Shown here: positions 16,496 through 24,834 of the stretch, piece after piece
How positions within the stretch are numbered: position 1 is the first letter of the stretch
How the letters are laid out: the number at the start of each line of letters is the position of its first letter
Source: Maribacter sp. ACAM166
GTDB lineage: Bacteria; Bacteroidota; Bacteroidia; Flavobacteriales; Flavobacteriaceae
Reading direction: 5' to 3'
Assembly: GCF_005771495.1 (NCBI RefSeq)
Contig: NZ_VAUW01000042.1
Location: 1-32,538 of the forward strand
Length of the DNA stretch: 32,538 nucleotides
Program-made: the position numbers and the translations under genes
The notes under the pieces: model-generated
The model's input: only the letters and a program-made list of their open reading frames with translations
Databases searched by the model: none
Told to the model about the DNA's origin: nothing

Positions 16496-18082
16496 ATGAG
16501 CGATACAACTATCCCAGAAGAATTTCAAATTAAATCAACCATTAATCAACGGCATTATTTGGTAAATGGCGAGTTAAAGGAATGGAAAGGGGAAATGACA
16601 GACGTATATTCAACCATCTCTTCGACCAAAGAATATAAACCAACATTGTTGGGTAGTATTCCAGATTTACAGGAAGCAGAAGCATTAGATGCTTTGAACG
16701 CTGCTTTAAAGGCATACAATCGTGGTCAAGGTGTTTGGCCAACCATGCATGTTAAAGACCGTATTGAATGTATGGAGGTTTTCGTAAAAAAGATGAAGAC
16801 CAAACGAGATGAAGTTGTGAACTTATTGATGTGGGAAATTGGCAAATCATTACCTGATTCCCAAAAAGAATTTGACCGTACCGTTGAATATATTGATGAT
16901 ACAATTGAAGATTATAAACAACTGGATCGCGATGCTGCAAAATTTAAAAAACATGATGGTGTCTATGCCCATATTAAAAGAGGACCGTTAGGTGTAGTCT
17001 TATGTCTTGGACCTTATAATTATCCATTGAATGAAACTTTTGCCCTTTTGATTCCGGCAATTATAATGGGTAATACGACCATATTTAAACCTGCAAAACA
17101 TGGTGTGCTTTTGATTACACCATTATTGGAAGCTTTTCAAACTAGTTTCCCAAAAGGGGTAGTCAATGTAATCTTTGGAAGAGGAAGAACGGTTGCTGCG
17201 CCAATTATGCAAACAGGAAAGGTAGATGTTTTAGCTCTAATTGGTAACAGTAAATCTGCTAATGCCTTACAAGAACAGCATCCAAAAAGCAATAGATTAC
17301 GTTTAGTATTAGGCCTAGAAGCTAAAAACCCAGCGATAATTTTACCAGATGCCGATTTAGACTTGACCATACAAGAATGTTTAGCAGGTACCTTGTCTTT
17401 TAATGGACAACGTTGTACTGCATTGAAAGTGGTTTATGTTCATGAAGAAATCAGCGTTAAATTTAATGAACGTTTCGCAAAAGGAGTAGATGAGTTAAAA
17501 TTTGGAAACCCTTGGGAGAATGGCGTTAAACTAACTCCTCTACCAGAGCCGGGAAAGGCAGAGTACATTCAAGAATTAATTGATGATGCGGTTGTAAAAG
17601 GAGCTAAAATTTTAAATAAAAAAGGAGGTAAGCGCTTTGATAATTTTATTTGGCCAGCTGTTTTGTTTCCTGTGACAAAGGATATGAGGGTGTATCAAGA
17701 AGAACAATTCGGACCAATAATACCCATTGTACAATTTTCAGATATAGAGGAGCCTTTGGATGATATGGCAGAAAGTAATTATGGACAACAAGTAAGTCTT
17801 TTCGGTAAGGATGTATATGCTCTTTCTCCGTTGATAGATACATTGGTCAACTTGGTATGTCGTGTAAATTTAAACAGTTCATGTCAAAGAGGTCCAGATG
17901 TATATCCTTTTACTGGTAGAAAAGATTCTGCACAAGCAACGTTAAGCGTTCATGATGCCTTACGATCTTTCTCCATCAGAACTTTTGTAGCTTTTAAGGA
18001 CAACGAGTTAAATACCGAAATCATACAACACTTGTTAGAAGCTAAACTTTCAAATTTTGTTAGCACAGATTATATTTTATAA
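16496..18082 (+). CDS. gapN: NADP-dependent glyceraldehyde-3-phosphate dehydrogenase (GapN-type ALDH)
   Basis: A 528-residue aldehyde dehydrogenase of the non-phosphorylating GAPDH class, which oxidises glyceraldehyde 3-phosphate to 3-phosphoglycerate and yields NADPH without ATP. Catalytic residues are visible: Asn175 in GPYNYP, Glu275 in LGLEAKNPA and Cys307 in [10 protein letters not shown], the last motif being close to that of plant and streptococcal Gap[14 protein letters not shown] gives the later ALDH signature. An extended N-terminus precedes the catalytic core. It is the final gene of the ilv operon, just before a strong terminator. IlvC needs NADPH, so a supply role is a reasonable inference. 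Other ALDH substrates cannot be excluded from sequence alone. Confidence 0.82.
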   Translation: MSDTTIPEEFQIKSTINQRHYLVNGELKEWKGEMTDVYSTISSTKEYKPTLLGSIPDLQEAEALDALNAALKAYNRGQGVWPTMHVKDRIECMEVFVKKMKTKRDEVVNLLMWEIGKSLPDSQKEFDRTVEYIDDTIEDYKQLDRDAAKFKKHDGVYAHIKRGPLGVVLCLGPYNYPLNETFALLIPAIIMGNTTIFKPAKHGVLLITPLLEAFQTSFPKGVVNVIFGRGRTVAAPIMQTGKVDVLALIGNSKSANALQEQHPKSNRLRLVLGLEAKNPAIILPDADLDLTIQECLAGTLSFNGQRCTALKVVYVHEEISVKFNERFAKGVDELKFGNPWENGVKLTPLPEPGKAEYIQELIDDAVVKGAKILNKKGGKRFDNFIWPAVLFPVTKDMRVYQEEQFGPIIPIVQFSDIEEPLDDMAESNYGQQVSLFGKDVYALSPLIDTLVNLVCRVNLNSSCQRGPDVYPFTGRKDSAQATLSVHDALRSFSIRTFVAFKDNELNTEIIQHLLEAKLSNFVSTDYIL

Positions 18083-18098
18083 CGAAATTTGATTTTCA

Positions 18099-18133
18099 CA
18101 AAAAGCATCGAAATGAAATTTCGATGCTTTTTG
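18099..18133 (+). terminator. Strong intrinsic terminator ending the ilv operon
   Basis: A 16-bp perfect stem, CAAAAAGCATCGAAAT (18099-18114) with ATTTCGATGCTTTTTG (18118-18133), closes on a 3-nt GAA loop and includes a T5 run in its 3' arm. It begins 17 bp after the gapN stop. The A5/T5 flanks mean it could work in both directions. Confidence 0.9.
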
Positions 18134-18181
18134 TATTATAAATACTCTTTTTTAACCTAAAATTTTCAACAGTTAAGTAAT

Positions 18182-18215
18182 CAGGATAATATTACATATA
18201 TATTGGATAATCCTG
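18182..18215. promoter_or_regulatory. Candidate operator repeats upstream of the MFS gene
   Basis: GGATAAT occurs twice (18184-18190 and 18205-18211), and CAGGAT (18182-18187) is mirrored by ATCCTG (18210-18215). The repeats end next to the TTG at 18216 that serves as the putative -33 element. This could be a repressor or activator site for the exporter, but no regulator gene is adjacent and the repeats are short. Confidence 0.25.
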
Positions 18216-18249
18216 TTGAAATTAAGTATGGATATGCAATCTAACTTTG
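18216..18249 (+). promoter_or_regulatory. Bacteroidetes-type promoter of the MFS gene
   Basis: TTG at 18216-18218 and TAACTTTG at 18242-18249 (exact TAnnTTTG) are 23 nt apart, within the range seen for flavobacterial promoters. Transcription would begin near 18256, about 48 nt before the ATG at 18304. This argues against a TTG start at 18247, which lies inside the -7 box. Confidence 0.55.
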
Positions 18250-18303
18250 TACACTGAAAATACGTTCCGCAAACATTTTAGGAACATAGTAAATGATTTT
18301 ATT

Positions 18304-19503
18304 ATGAATATAAATCCATCTAACAAGAAAGCATTATTTTCTTTGGCTATCGGAGGTTTTGGAATAGGACTTACCGAGTTTGTAATTATGGGGATTTTAA
18401 CAGAGGTTTCTGGTTCATTAGGCATTACGATTCCCCAGGCTGGTCACTTTATAGCAGCTTATGCTTTGGGTGTTGTCTTGGGTGCTCCTTTACTTACTGG
18501 TTTATGCTCTAAGCTTTCTCCTAAGAAAATGTTATTCTTATTAATGATATGGTTCACTATTTTTAATTCACTTTCTGGTTTGGCAACAGGGTATAGTAGC
18601 TTACTTTTCTTAAGATTTTTATCAGGAATTCCACATGGGGCATTTTTTGGAATTGGAGCAGTAGTTGCCACAAAACTTGCGAAGAAAGGAAAATCGGCAC
18701 AGGGTATAGCTATTATGTTTTCAGGATTAACGGTTGCTAATGTTATAGGTGTACCCATAGGCACTTATTTAGGACAACAGTTTAGCTGGAGTGTTTCCTT
18801 TTACCTCGTTGGGTTTGTAGGATTATTAGCTTTGGGTAGTATTTATATGTGGATGCCTAAAATTGAAATTGAAGCTTCAGAGAAAAATGTTAGTGTGTCA
18901 AATGGATTAAAGAATAGGGAGCTTTGGGCATTGATTGCACTAACTACGATTGGAACTGGCGGATTCTTTGCGTGGTACAGTTATGTAGCTCCTTTAATTA
19001 CTGATGTAGCCGGTTTACCCAATCACTTTGTTGGTTACGCTATGATGCTAGCCGGTTTAGGTATGGTTGCAGGAAATTTTTTAGGGGCAAAAATGGCAGA
19101 ATTGTTTTCTCCATTAAAAGCGGTAATTATAAGTTTGTCAATCATGTCAGTCATATTAATATTCAATTTCCTGATTGCCACTAACCCGTATTTATTAATG
19201 GTTATGACTTTTCTAATAGGTGTTATTTCCTTTACTGTTTCTACACCTATACAAATGGCAATTATAAATACCTCTAAAGGTTCTGAAATGTTAGGCTCAT
19301 CAATGAATCAAAGTGCATTTAATATGGGTAATGCATCTGGGGCATATTTAGCAGGTTTACCAATAGCATTTGGATATGGAATCATTTATTCTAGTTTAGT
19401 CGGTGCTATGTTAGCCTTTTCTGGCGTTGCCATTGCAGTCGGAATTTTAATAGTGAGAAAACGAAAAGAAACTAAGTATAGAAAAATGACACTTAGCTGT
19501 TAA
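18304..19503 (+). CDS. MFS transporter of the DHA1 (AraJ/YdhP-like) drug/sugar efflux type
   Basis: A 399-residue, 12-helix major facilitator. The N-terminal region has ALAIGG-type hydrophobic helices with TEFVIMGIL, typical of the DHA1 AraJ group. The helix 2-3 loop carries a motif-A-like LTGLCSKLSPKKM. Other group features are RFLSGIPHGAFFGIGAVVA and PIGTYLGQQFSW. The C-terminal half includes MNQSAFNMGNASGAYLAGLP, also usual for this group. Substrates of such exporters vary (arabinose, other sugars, drugs), so none is assigned. The frame can be read from a TTG at 18247, but that codon sits in the promoter -7 box, so ATG 18304 is preferred. A decayed copy of its C-terminal end lies at about 21966-22166. 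Confidence 0.87.
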   Translation: MNINPSNKKALFSLAIGGFGIGLTEFVIMGILTEVSGSLGITIPQAGHFIAAYALGVVLGAPLLTGLCSKLSPKKMLFLLMIWFTIFNSLSGLATGYSSLLFLRFLSGIPHGAFFGIGAVVATKLAKKGKSAQGIAIMFSGLTVANVIGVPIGTYLGQQFSWSVSFYLVGFVGLLALGSIYMWMPKIEIEASEKNVSVSNGLKNRELWALIALTTIGTGGFFAWYSYVAPLITDVAGLPNHFVGYAMMLAGLGMVAGNFLGAKMAELFSPLKAVIISLSIMSVILIFNFLIATNPYLLMVMTFLIGVISFTVSTPIQMAIINTSKGSEMLGSSMNQSAFNMGNASGAYLAGLPIAFGYGIIYSSLVGAMLAFSGVAIAVGILIVRKRKETKYRKMTLSC

Positions 19504-19528
19504 ATTGAAGAATTTTTTAAATAGAACC

Positions 19529-21127
19529 TTAAAGTTTAGTTTTAACCTTGTTATTCAGAATTTTCAATATTGTTGCAAACAAGTCGTTTGCATTAAAAGG
19601 TTTACATATTAAACCATCTATACCATAATCCGATAAATTTTTTTTAATTGATTCTCCCATAGATGCAGATAAGGCGTATATGGGAATAGTTTTATTATGA
19701 AAATTTCCTGAAGTTCTTATGGCCATACAGGCATCTAAACCATTCATAACAGGCATTTGTATATCCATTAAAATAAGGTCATATTTCTTTATAAAAGCAC
19801 TCTGTACAGCTAATTTACCATTCATTGCGATATCATAATCAACCCCCCATTTCTTAAGAAATTTTTCAATTAAAAGTATGTTTATCTTATTATCTTCTAC
19901 CACAAGAATCTTATTGCCATATAGACTGTTTTTGACACAATCACTTTCAGTTCCTATTTTAAATTGACTCCCCTCCTCAAAAATAGATGCAATCGGATTT
20001 CCTTTCTTGAGGTTCAACTCAAAGCTAAAGGACGAACCTACATTATAGGTGCTTTCCATCGTAATGGTTGTACCCATCAATTCCAATAATCTTTGGCAAA
20101 TTGTAATATCAAAGCCAGTTCGGCCATAAAACTGGGCTGTACTTACAGGGGCCTGAGCAAAATATTTAAATATTTTAGCTGTTTTATTATTTCTAATTCC
20201 AATACCGGTATCCGTTACAGCAAATAATAGTTTAGAAGTGTTTTTTGTTTCATTAATTACTTTAACCTCTAGTTCAACAATTCCTTCTCCGGTAAAGGTA
20301 ATAGCGTTACTTATTAAATTGGTCAGAACGTGATACAATCTTCTACTATCACCTATCACTGAATCTTGCAAAAGGGTGTCTTTTTTTATTTTAAACTGAA
20401 TTCCCTTTTTTGAGGCTTTATGGGTGAAAACACTTTGTACCGTATTTAACACTTGCTTTAAACTAAAATTAGCTTCTTCTAATTCTAGAGCGCCAGAAGC
20501 GATTTTATCATAATTCAAAATATTGTTTACTACCCCTAAAAGTTGTTCAGAAGAATATTTTAGTGTACTCAGGTTTTCTATTTGCTCCTTTTTAGAATTT
20601 TCGATTAGATGTATGTGGGTAATTTCTATAACTGCATTCAAAGGTGTTCTTATTTCATGTGACAAGGTAGATAAGAATTCACTTTTTGCTTTATGTGCTT
20701 TAACTTCTTTCCCTCTCTCTTTTATCAATTCAAATTCGGTACATTTTAAGTTAGTAAAGTTTACGATTGTTCCAATATACTCTTCAACTATTCCTTTTGA
20801 TGATTTTATACCTTTAACGGTAATCTCCAACCATTGTCTTTTTCCATGTTTGTCAATAGATTCAAGGGTCTTACTAAAGGTGTTTACCTCTGGTTTACTG
20901 GTATCTAACAAATTCGTGATTGGCTTTAGCAGAATGTTTTTAATACATTTTACTAAAGGCTTACCTAGCGCATCTTTAATATAAATGGTTTCTGCATGTG
21001 GCTTATCAGAATCCATTTCCCTATAGCTACTATCCACCACCTTAAGCAATGGTACCATCTTTTCTAAATCTGTTTGATTTAGATTGAATTCACCTAATTG
21101 CTTTATTAGTCTTCGATGGTTCTTCAA
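19529..21127 (-). CDS. Hybrid sensor histidine kinase (PAS-like, HisKA, HATPase, receiver)
   Basis: A 532-residue cytoplasmic hybrid kinase without membrane segments. A poorly conserved PAS-like region covers about 25-130 (IDKHGKRQWLEITVKGI, VEEYIGTIVNFT), followed by a short helix. HisKA has His157 in LSTLSHEIRTPLNAV. The HATPase domain has Asn274 in LTNLISNAI and DTGIGI (306-311). Its G2 lid reads GRTGFDITIC (335-344) instead of a glycine-rich GGTGLGL-type sequence. A receiver domain (about 406-525) keeps acidic residues in VVEDN, phospho-acceptor Asp455 in LILMDIQMPVMNG, and Lys509 in CKPF. Its start overlaps the stop of the upstream FIST gene by 4 bp, so the two are coupled. FIST proteins commonly serve as sensory partners of such kinases. 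Autophosphorylation may be impaired given the odd lid. Confidence 0.85.
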   Translation of the reverse strand: MKNHRRLIKQLGEFNLNQTDLEKMVPLLKVVDSSYREMDSDKPHAETIYIKDALGKPLVKCIKNILLKPITNLLDTSKPEVNTFSKTLESIDKHGKRQWLEITVKGIKSSKGIVEEYIGTIVNFTNLKCTEFELIKERGKEVKAHKAKSEFLSTLSHEIRTPLNAVIEITHIHLIENSKKEQIENLSTLKYSSEQLLGVVNNILNYDKIASGALELEEANFSLKQVLNTVQSVFTHKASKKGIQFKIKKDTLLQDSVIGDSRRLYHVLTNLISNAITFTGEGIVELEVKVINETKNTSKLLFAVTDTGIGIRNNKTAKIFKYFAQAPVSTAQFYGRTGFDITICQRLLELMGTTITMESTYNVGSSFSFELNLKKGNPIASIFEEGSQFKIGTESDCVKNSLYGNKILVVEDNKINILLIEKFLKKWGVDYDIAMNGKLAVQSAFIKKYDLILMDIQMPVMNGLDACMAIRTSGNFHNKTIPIYALSASMGESIKKNLSDYGIDGLICKPFNANDLFATILKILNNKVKTKL

Positions 21128-21843
21128 AATTCAGGAAAAATAGTGACACAAATAGTCAAGTTATGTAAGCAGGTTTTAGGTAATTCAAAAATTGGTGCTA
21201 TTTCACACCCAATAGATTTAGTGTTTTCTGTAAATTGGTTTATTACAGCTTCAACTTCTTCATATACCAAATCACCTAGCATCCTTATTCTACCCGAGTT
21301 GCTAATTAAAATAGCCAGCTCATGTTGATGATTATTTTGTTTTGCGATGATTTGGGCCGCATTTTCTGCGGCTAGTATTAACCGATCACTAGTTGCTTTC
21401 ATGATGCGAACATGTGACTCCACTGAAATTTCTTTAGATATTAATAAACTTCGTTTCTTCTTATCAATATCCAATAGAGGCCTGATCACTTGGTTGTAAT
21501 GTTCTTTATTAGGGAGCTTGAATCTTAACTTATCTACATGTGCTAAAACTTTTGAATCAACATCTGATGGTAAATCTGTTGAGTATAGTCTGATATTGTT
21601 TTTTATAAAATTTAGAACAACCATTACGATAACACCATACACTGTACTTTGACGGATTATTTCACCAGCAGTAATAGCCCCTAGTATAATAGAATTTTTA
21701 AATATATTTTTAATAATATAGATTATGCTTTCTACCTCATCATACGTGATGGAAATGAATAGAAATAGGATATCTAGATTAAAACAAATGTCCAATCTTT
21801 CTATTTTTTTTCGAGATATGATGTTGTGTTGAAATACTTTCAT
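21124..21843 (-). CDS. FIST-domain sensor protein, internally shortened
   Basis: A 239-residue protein showing both ends of a FIST (F-box/intracellular signal transduction) sensor but little of the middle. N-terminal FIST signatures are FNLDILFLFIS and the hallmark IILGAITAGEI (53-62, usually GCSTAGEI). C-terminal FIST signatures are VESHVRIMKATSDRLILAA (141-159), ELAILISNSGRIRMLGD (175-191), EEVEAV, and a tail resembling HN-T--VT-F. Normal FIST proteins are about 370-400 residues. Here roughly 120-140 residues that usually contain the second half of FIST_N and the linker are missing between about 92 and 120, without a frameshift. It is coupled by a 4-bp overlap to the hybrid kinase. It may still bind a small ligand, or it may be a decaying gene. 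Confidence 0.7.
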   Translation of the reverse strand: MKVFQHNIISRKKIERLDICFNLDILFLFISITYDEVESIIYIIKNIFKNSIILGAITAGEIIRQSTVYGVIVMVVLNFIKNNIRLYSTDLPSDVDSKVLAHVDKLRFKLPNKEHYNQVIRPLLDIDKKKRSLLISKEISVESHVRIMKATSDRLILAAENAAQIIAKQNNHQHELAILISNSGRIRMLGDLVYEEVEAVINQFTENTKSIGCEIAPIFELPKTCLHNLTICVTIFPEF

Positions 21844-21965
21844 ATTAATGTAGGAAAATGACTACACATTTTATAACGTTGAATTTTGTAATATAATGTC
21901 TATGACAACGCTTATTCGACAAAATGGCCATATCATTAGGTTTTGGATCTGAAGAGAAGTTATTT

Positions 21966-22166
21966 AATGGTTCTATAATGTAAAGTGTCTCAATTAATTA
22001 AAATGTTTATAATACAGGTAATGCATCTGGAACAAATTTGGTCAGTTTCCCTATAGCATTTAGATAGGGAATTACTAATAACAGTTTTGTTGGATGCATC
22101 TTTAGCATTCCAATAACGGTTCTTAATTTTAGTATTTAACTGTGAAGAGAATCGAAACCTAGAAAA
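21966..22166 (+). pseudogene. Decayed C-terminal fragment of a second MFS gene
   Basis: Read in one frame, this stretch lines up with the end of the MFS protein encoded at 18304-19503. The intact copy has KGSEMLGSSMNQSAFNMGNA; the fragment reads NGSIM, stop, SVSIN, stop, NVYNTGNA. It then continues GNASGTNLVSFPIAF, where the intact copy has GNASGAYLAGLPIAF. Stops appear at the Leu (TAA for TTA) and Gln (TAA for CAA) codons, after AFR (TAG), and after NFSI. The nucleotide alignment is gap-free over most of the stretch. Only the last 55 or so codons survive. It lies in the gap after the FIST gene, in the same orientation as the intact transporter. The right boundary is approximate. Confidence 0.75.
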
Positions 22167-22212
22167 ACTACAATCAGCTGATAAGCTAAATAAATCTTGA
22201 AATTTAAAAGGT

Positions 22213-22220
22213 TATATTTG
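22213..22220 (+). promoter_or_regulatory. Candidate -7 box for the serine hydrolase gene
   Basis: TATATTTG exactly fits TAnnTTTG and lies about 118 nt before the preferred GTG start at 22338. The nearest TTG (22197-22199) is only 13 nt upstream, so the -33 element is poor. Confidence 0.3.
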
Positions 22221-22337
22221 GAATCAATTCTTGTTTAACAATAGTCAATCGCCTTGTTAAAGTTTTTAATTTGTGTATTTTATTGGTACTTAAATTCAAA
22301 TTACTGCGTTGTTAAAGAACCTAAATACTACAATCTC

Positions 22338-23606
22338 GTGCAGCGTACTAAACTATTACTAGGAACTTTACTATTGGGACTTTTCCTTTTTGTTCTAACT
22401 GATTCAACAGTTAAGGCTGATGATTCAAAGGAAATTATCTCAAACTCTAACCTTGTTAAAACACTTGCTGAAAAAAGAGAAATCAAACTTTATGGTATAA
22501 GGCAGCAAGCGTTAAATGAAGCATTGGCTACATATTTTGTGAAGGCGATAAATTCGGGCGATATCGTAGGTGCGGGTGTAAGTATTGTTCGCGGAGACTC
22601 GGTTATATTGTCGAATGGATTTGGGAAAAGAAGTGTAGATGGAATTGAGAATGTGGATGGCGAAACATTATTTAGATTAGGGTCAATTTCGAAAGGGTTT
22701 ACGGGTGTTTTAGCTGCCAATCTTGAGAGTGAGGGCAAAATAAACTGGAACGATAAGATAGTAGAATTTATACCTAATTTTAAGTTTGGAGACAAAATTA
22801 ATACTGAAAAAGTTGAAATCGCCCATCTTTTATCCCATACTTCTGGTACGCCTTATCACAGTTTTACGAATTTAGTGGAAGCTGGTTTATCAATGTCTAC
22901 GATTGCTGGTCGTTTTGATGAAGTTCAGCCTATTAGTGAACCTGGTCTTCAATATAGCTACCAAAATGCAATGTTCTCATTGAGTCAAGAAATAATGTTG
23001 AAGGCTACAGGCAAAAATATTCAAACCTTGCTGACGGATAAATTTTTTAAGCCTTTAGGTATGGAATCAATTTCAATGGACCATCAGACCTTATTGAATA
23101 GTCAAAATGTTGCCGTACCACATACGAAGCGAGGCTCGAAATGGAAATCGATACCACTAAAGAACAAATATTACAATGCAATTGCTGCTGGCGGTATTAA
23201 TGCTAGCCCTCTTGATATGGCCAAATGGATGCGGTTTTTATTGGGTCATAATCCTGAAGTTATGTCCAAAGCTTCAGTAGAACAAGTATTTAAACCATTT
23301 ATTGAACTTAGTGGACACAGCAAGTATTACCAACGCTGGCCAGGTCATTTAAAATCAGCATATGGTTTTGGGTGGAGAGTTCATACCATAAAGGAGAAGG
23401 AAAAATCTTCAGAAGAAACAATTTGGCATCATGGTGGAAGTGTAAATAGTTATAGAAATGAAATTGCGCTATTTCCTGGTTCAGATTTAGGTATTTGTGT
23501 ATTGCTAAATAGTAATTCAAAATTAGCTAAGATCGTTATTCCCGATATACATGCAATTGTAAAAAACATCTATGAGCAAGATATCGCTTTGCCTGTAAGT
23601 TTGTAA
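22338..23606 (+). CDS. Secreted serine hydrolase, class C beta-lactamase family
   Basis: Serine hydrolase of the beta-lactamase/transpeptidase-like superfamily (PF00144), probably periplasmic. The catalytic motifs are complete: Ser-x-x-Lys in LGSISKGFTG, Tyr-x-Asn in YSYQNAMFS, and His-x-Gly in WHHGGSVNSYRNEI, the third box being of the esterase/peptidase type. Landmarks such as IAHLLSHTSGTPYH and NASPLDMAKWMRF fit this family. The frame is open from a TTG at 22254, but no ATG exists before the domain. A GTG at 22338 gives a clean signal peptide (QRTKLLLGTLLLGLFLFVL, then cleavage near VKA), so I prefer it. The substrate is unknown: D-amino-acid peptides, esters and beta-lactams are all possible in the family. 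It ends 66 bp before a two-way terminator facing leuB. Confidence 0.82.
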   Translation: MQRTKLLLGTLLLGLFLFVLTDSTVKADDSKEIISNSNLVKTLAEKREIKLYGIRQQALNEALATYFVKAINSGDIVGAGVSIVRGDSVILSNGFGKRSVDGIENVDGETLFRLGSISKGFTGVLAANLESEGKINWNDKIVEFIPNFKFGDKINTEKVEIAHLLSHTSGTPYHSFTNLVEAGLSMSTIAGRFDEVQPISEPGLQYSYQNAMFSLSQEIMLKATGKNIQTLLTDKFFKPLGMESISMDHQTLLNSQNVAVPHTKRGSKWKSIPLKNKYYNAIAAGGINASPLDMAKWMRFLLGHNPEVMSKASVEQVFKPFIELSGHSKYYQRWPGHLKSAYGFGWRVHTIKEKEKSSEETIWHHGGSVNSYRNEIALFPGSDLGICVLLNSNSKLAKIVIPDIHAIVKNIYEQDIALPVSL

Positions 23607-23672
23607 GTCAATTATTCAAACTCAAATCTTAGTTTCTCTTATAGAATTTTTTCAAAAAGTATACGAAATAAA

Positions 23673-23705
23673 AAATCCCCTTTAATCAATGATTAAAGGG
23701 GATTT
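23673..23705. terminator. Bidirectional terminator between the serine hydrolase gene and leuB
   Basis: AAATCCCCTTTAATC (23673-23687) and GATTAAAGGGGATTT (23691-23705) form a perfect 15-bp stem with a 3-nt loop. A-rich sequence lies on the left and T-rich on the right, so it can stop transcription from both the hydrolase (+) and the leu operon (-), which converge here. Confidence 0.88.
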
Positions 23706-23722
23706 CGTTTAAAATAATTCTA

Positions 23723-24778
23723 TTAAATGTTGCTGGCCAACCAATCACCAACTTCGCTAGTTTTATAACTCTTACCACCATCGGCAAGGTCTTCTGTTAC
23801 ATAACCTTCAGCCAATGATCTATTTACTACTCGTCTAATTTCTTCCGCTTCTTCTGTCATGTTCATATCTTCAAATAGCATAGCTGCTGAAAGTACAGTT
23901 GCCAATGGGTTAGCAATATCCTTTCCAGCTGCTTGAGGATAAGAACCATGTATAGGCTCATATAAAGAAACTTTACTTCCTACTGATGAAGACGGCATTA
24001 ATCCCATAGAACCAGCAATAACCGAAGCTTCGTCCGTTAAAATATCACCAAATAGATTCGCTGTAATAATAACATCATATCCTTTTGGCCATTGAATCAA
24101 ACGCATGGCTACTGCATCAATAAATTCATAGGTAACTTCAACCTCAGGATAATCTTTTTCCATAGCCTGAACAGTTTCTCTCCATAGTCTAGATGATTCT
24201 AGTACATTGGCTTTATCTACACAACATAATTTTTTTGAACGTCTCATAGCCATATCAAAGCCTTTTTTGGCTAGACGCTCAATTTCAAAACGTTGGTACG
24301 TCATAGTATCAAATGCAGTATTACCGTCATCTTTTCTACCCCGTTCACCAAAATAGATACCGCCTGTTAACTCTCTCAATATAATTAAGTCGGTACCCTC
24401 AATTCTCTCTCTCTTTAAAGGAGATTTATCTATTAAAGAAGGAAAAGTAAAGGTTGGGCGTACATTGGCAAACAAGCCTAATTTTTGTCTCATTTTCAAC
24501 AATCCCTGTTCTGGTCGAACCTTAGCCGATGGATCATTGTCAAATCGAGGGTGGCCTATGGCGCCAAAAAGTACTGCATCTGCGTTCGCACAAATCTCAT
24601 GTGTTTCATCAGGGTAAGGCTCACCAACAGCATCAATGGCAGCTGCACCTGTAAGAGCTGGTTTCCATGTTATTTGATGGTCATATTTTTTTGCAATGGC
24701 ATCACACACCTTTACTGCTTGATCAATAACTTCTGGACCGATACCATCACCGGCTAATAGGGCAATATTTAATTTCAT
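23723..24778 (-). CDS. leuB: 3-isopropylmalate dehydrogenase
   Basis: Oxidises and decarboxylates 3-isopropylmalate to 2-oxoisocaproate with NAD, the third leucine-specific step; in citramalate-using bacteria the same enzyme also handles 3-methylmalate. The 351 residues match the family length. Motifs: LLAGDGIGPEV at the start, ADAVLFGAIGHPRFD, LRELTGGIYFG, the conserved Lys/Asp region VDKANVLESSRLWRE, and ANLFGDILTDEASVIAGSMG with GSKVSLYEPIHGSYPQAAGK in the nucleotide and metal region. It is the last gene of the leuC-leuD-synthase-leuB operon, 56 bp after the synthase gene, and is followed by the bidirectional terminator. Confidence 0.96.
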   Translation of the reverse strand: MKLNIALLAGDGIGPEVIDQAVKVCDAIAKKYDHQITWKPALTGAAAIDAVGEPYPDETHEICANADAVLFGAIGHPRFDNDPSAKVRPEQGLLKMRQKLGLFANVRPTFTFPSLIDKSPLKRERIEGTDLIILRELTGGIYFGERGRKDDGNTAFDTMTYQRFEIERLAKKGFDMAMRRSKKLCCVDKANVLESSRLWRETVQAMEKDYPEVEVTYEFIDAVAMRLIQWPKGYDVIITANLFGDILTDEASVIAGSMGLMPSSSVGSKVSLYEPIHGSYPQAAGKDIANPLATVLSAAMLFEDMNMTEEAEEIRRVVNRSLAEGYVTEDLADGGKSYKTSEVGDWLASNI

Positions 24779-24834
24779 TTTGTCTAGTTGTATGTTGCTC
24801 GTATTTCGTCATAGTGCGGCACGAAGCAATCTGT

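Noticed and set aside
18247..18303. TTG start extending the MFS protein by 19 residues
   Set aside because: The TTG is part of the -7 box TAACTTTG, and the extension has no counterpart in MFS proteins I know.
20523..20984. A 153-codon + strand open frame
   Set aside because: It is antisense to the HisKA and PAS-like part of the kinase gene, and its translation is low-complexity with no family motif.
22254..22337. TTG start extending the serine hydrolase by 28 residues
   Set aside because: The GTG at 22338 yields a normal signal peptide; the extension would bury it behind an odd Cys/Tyr-rich stretch.
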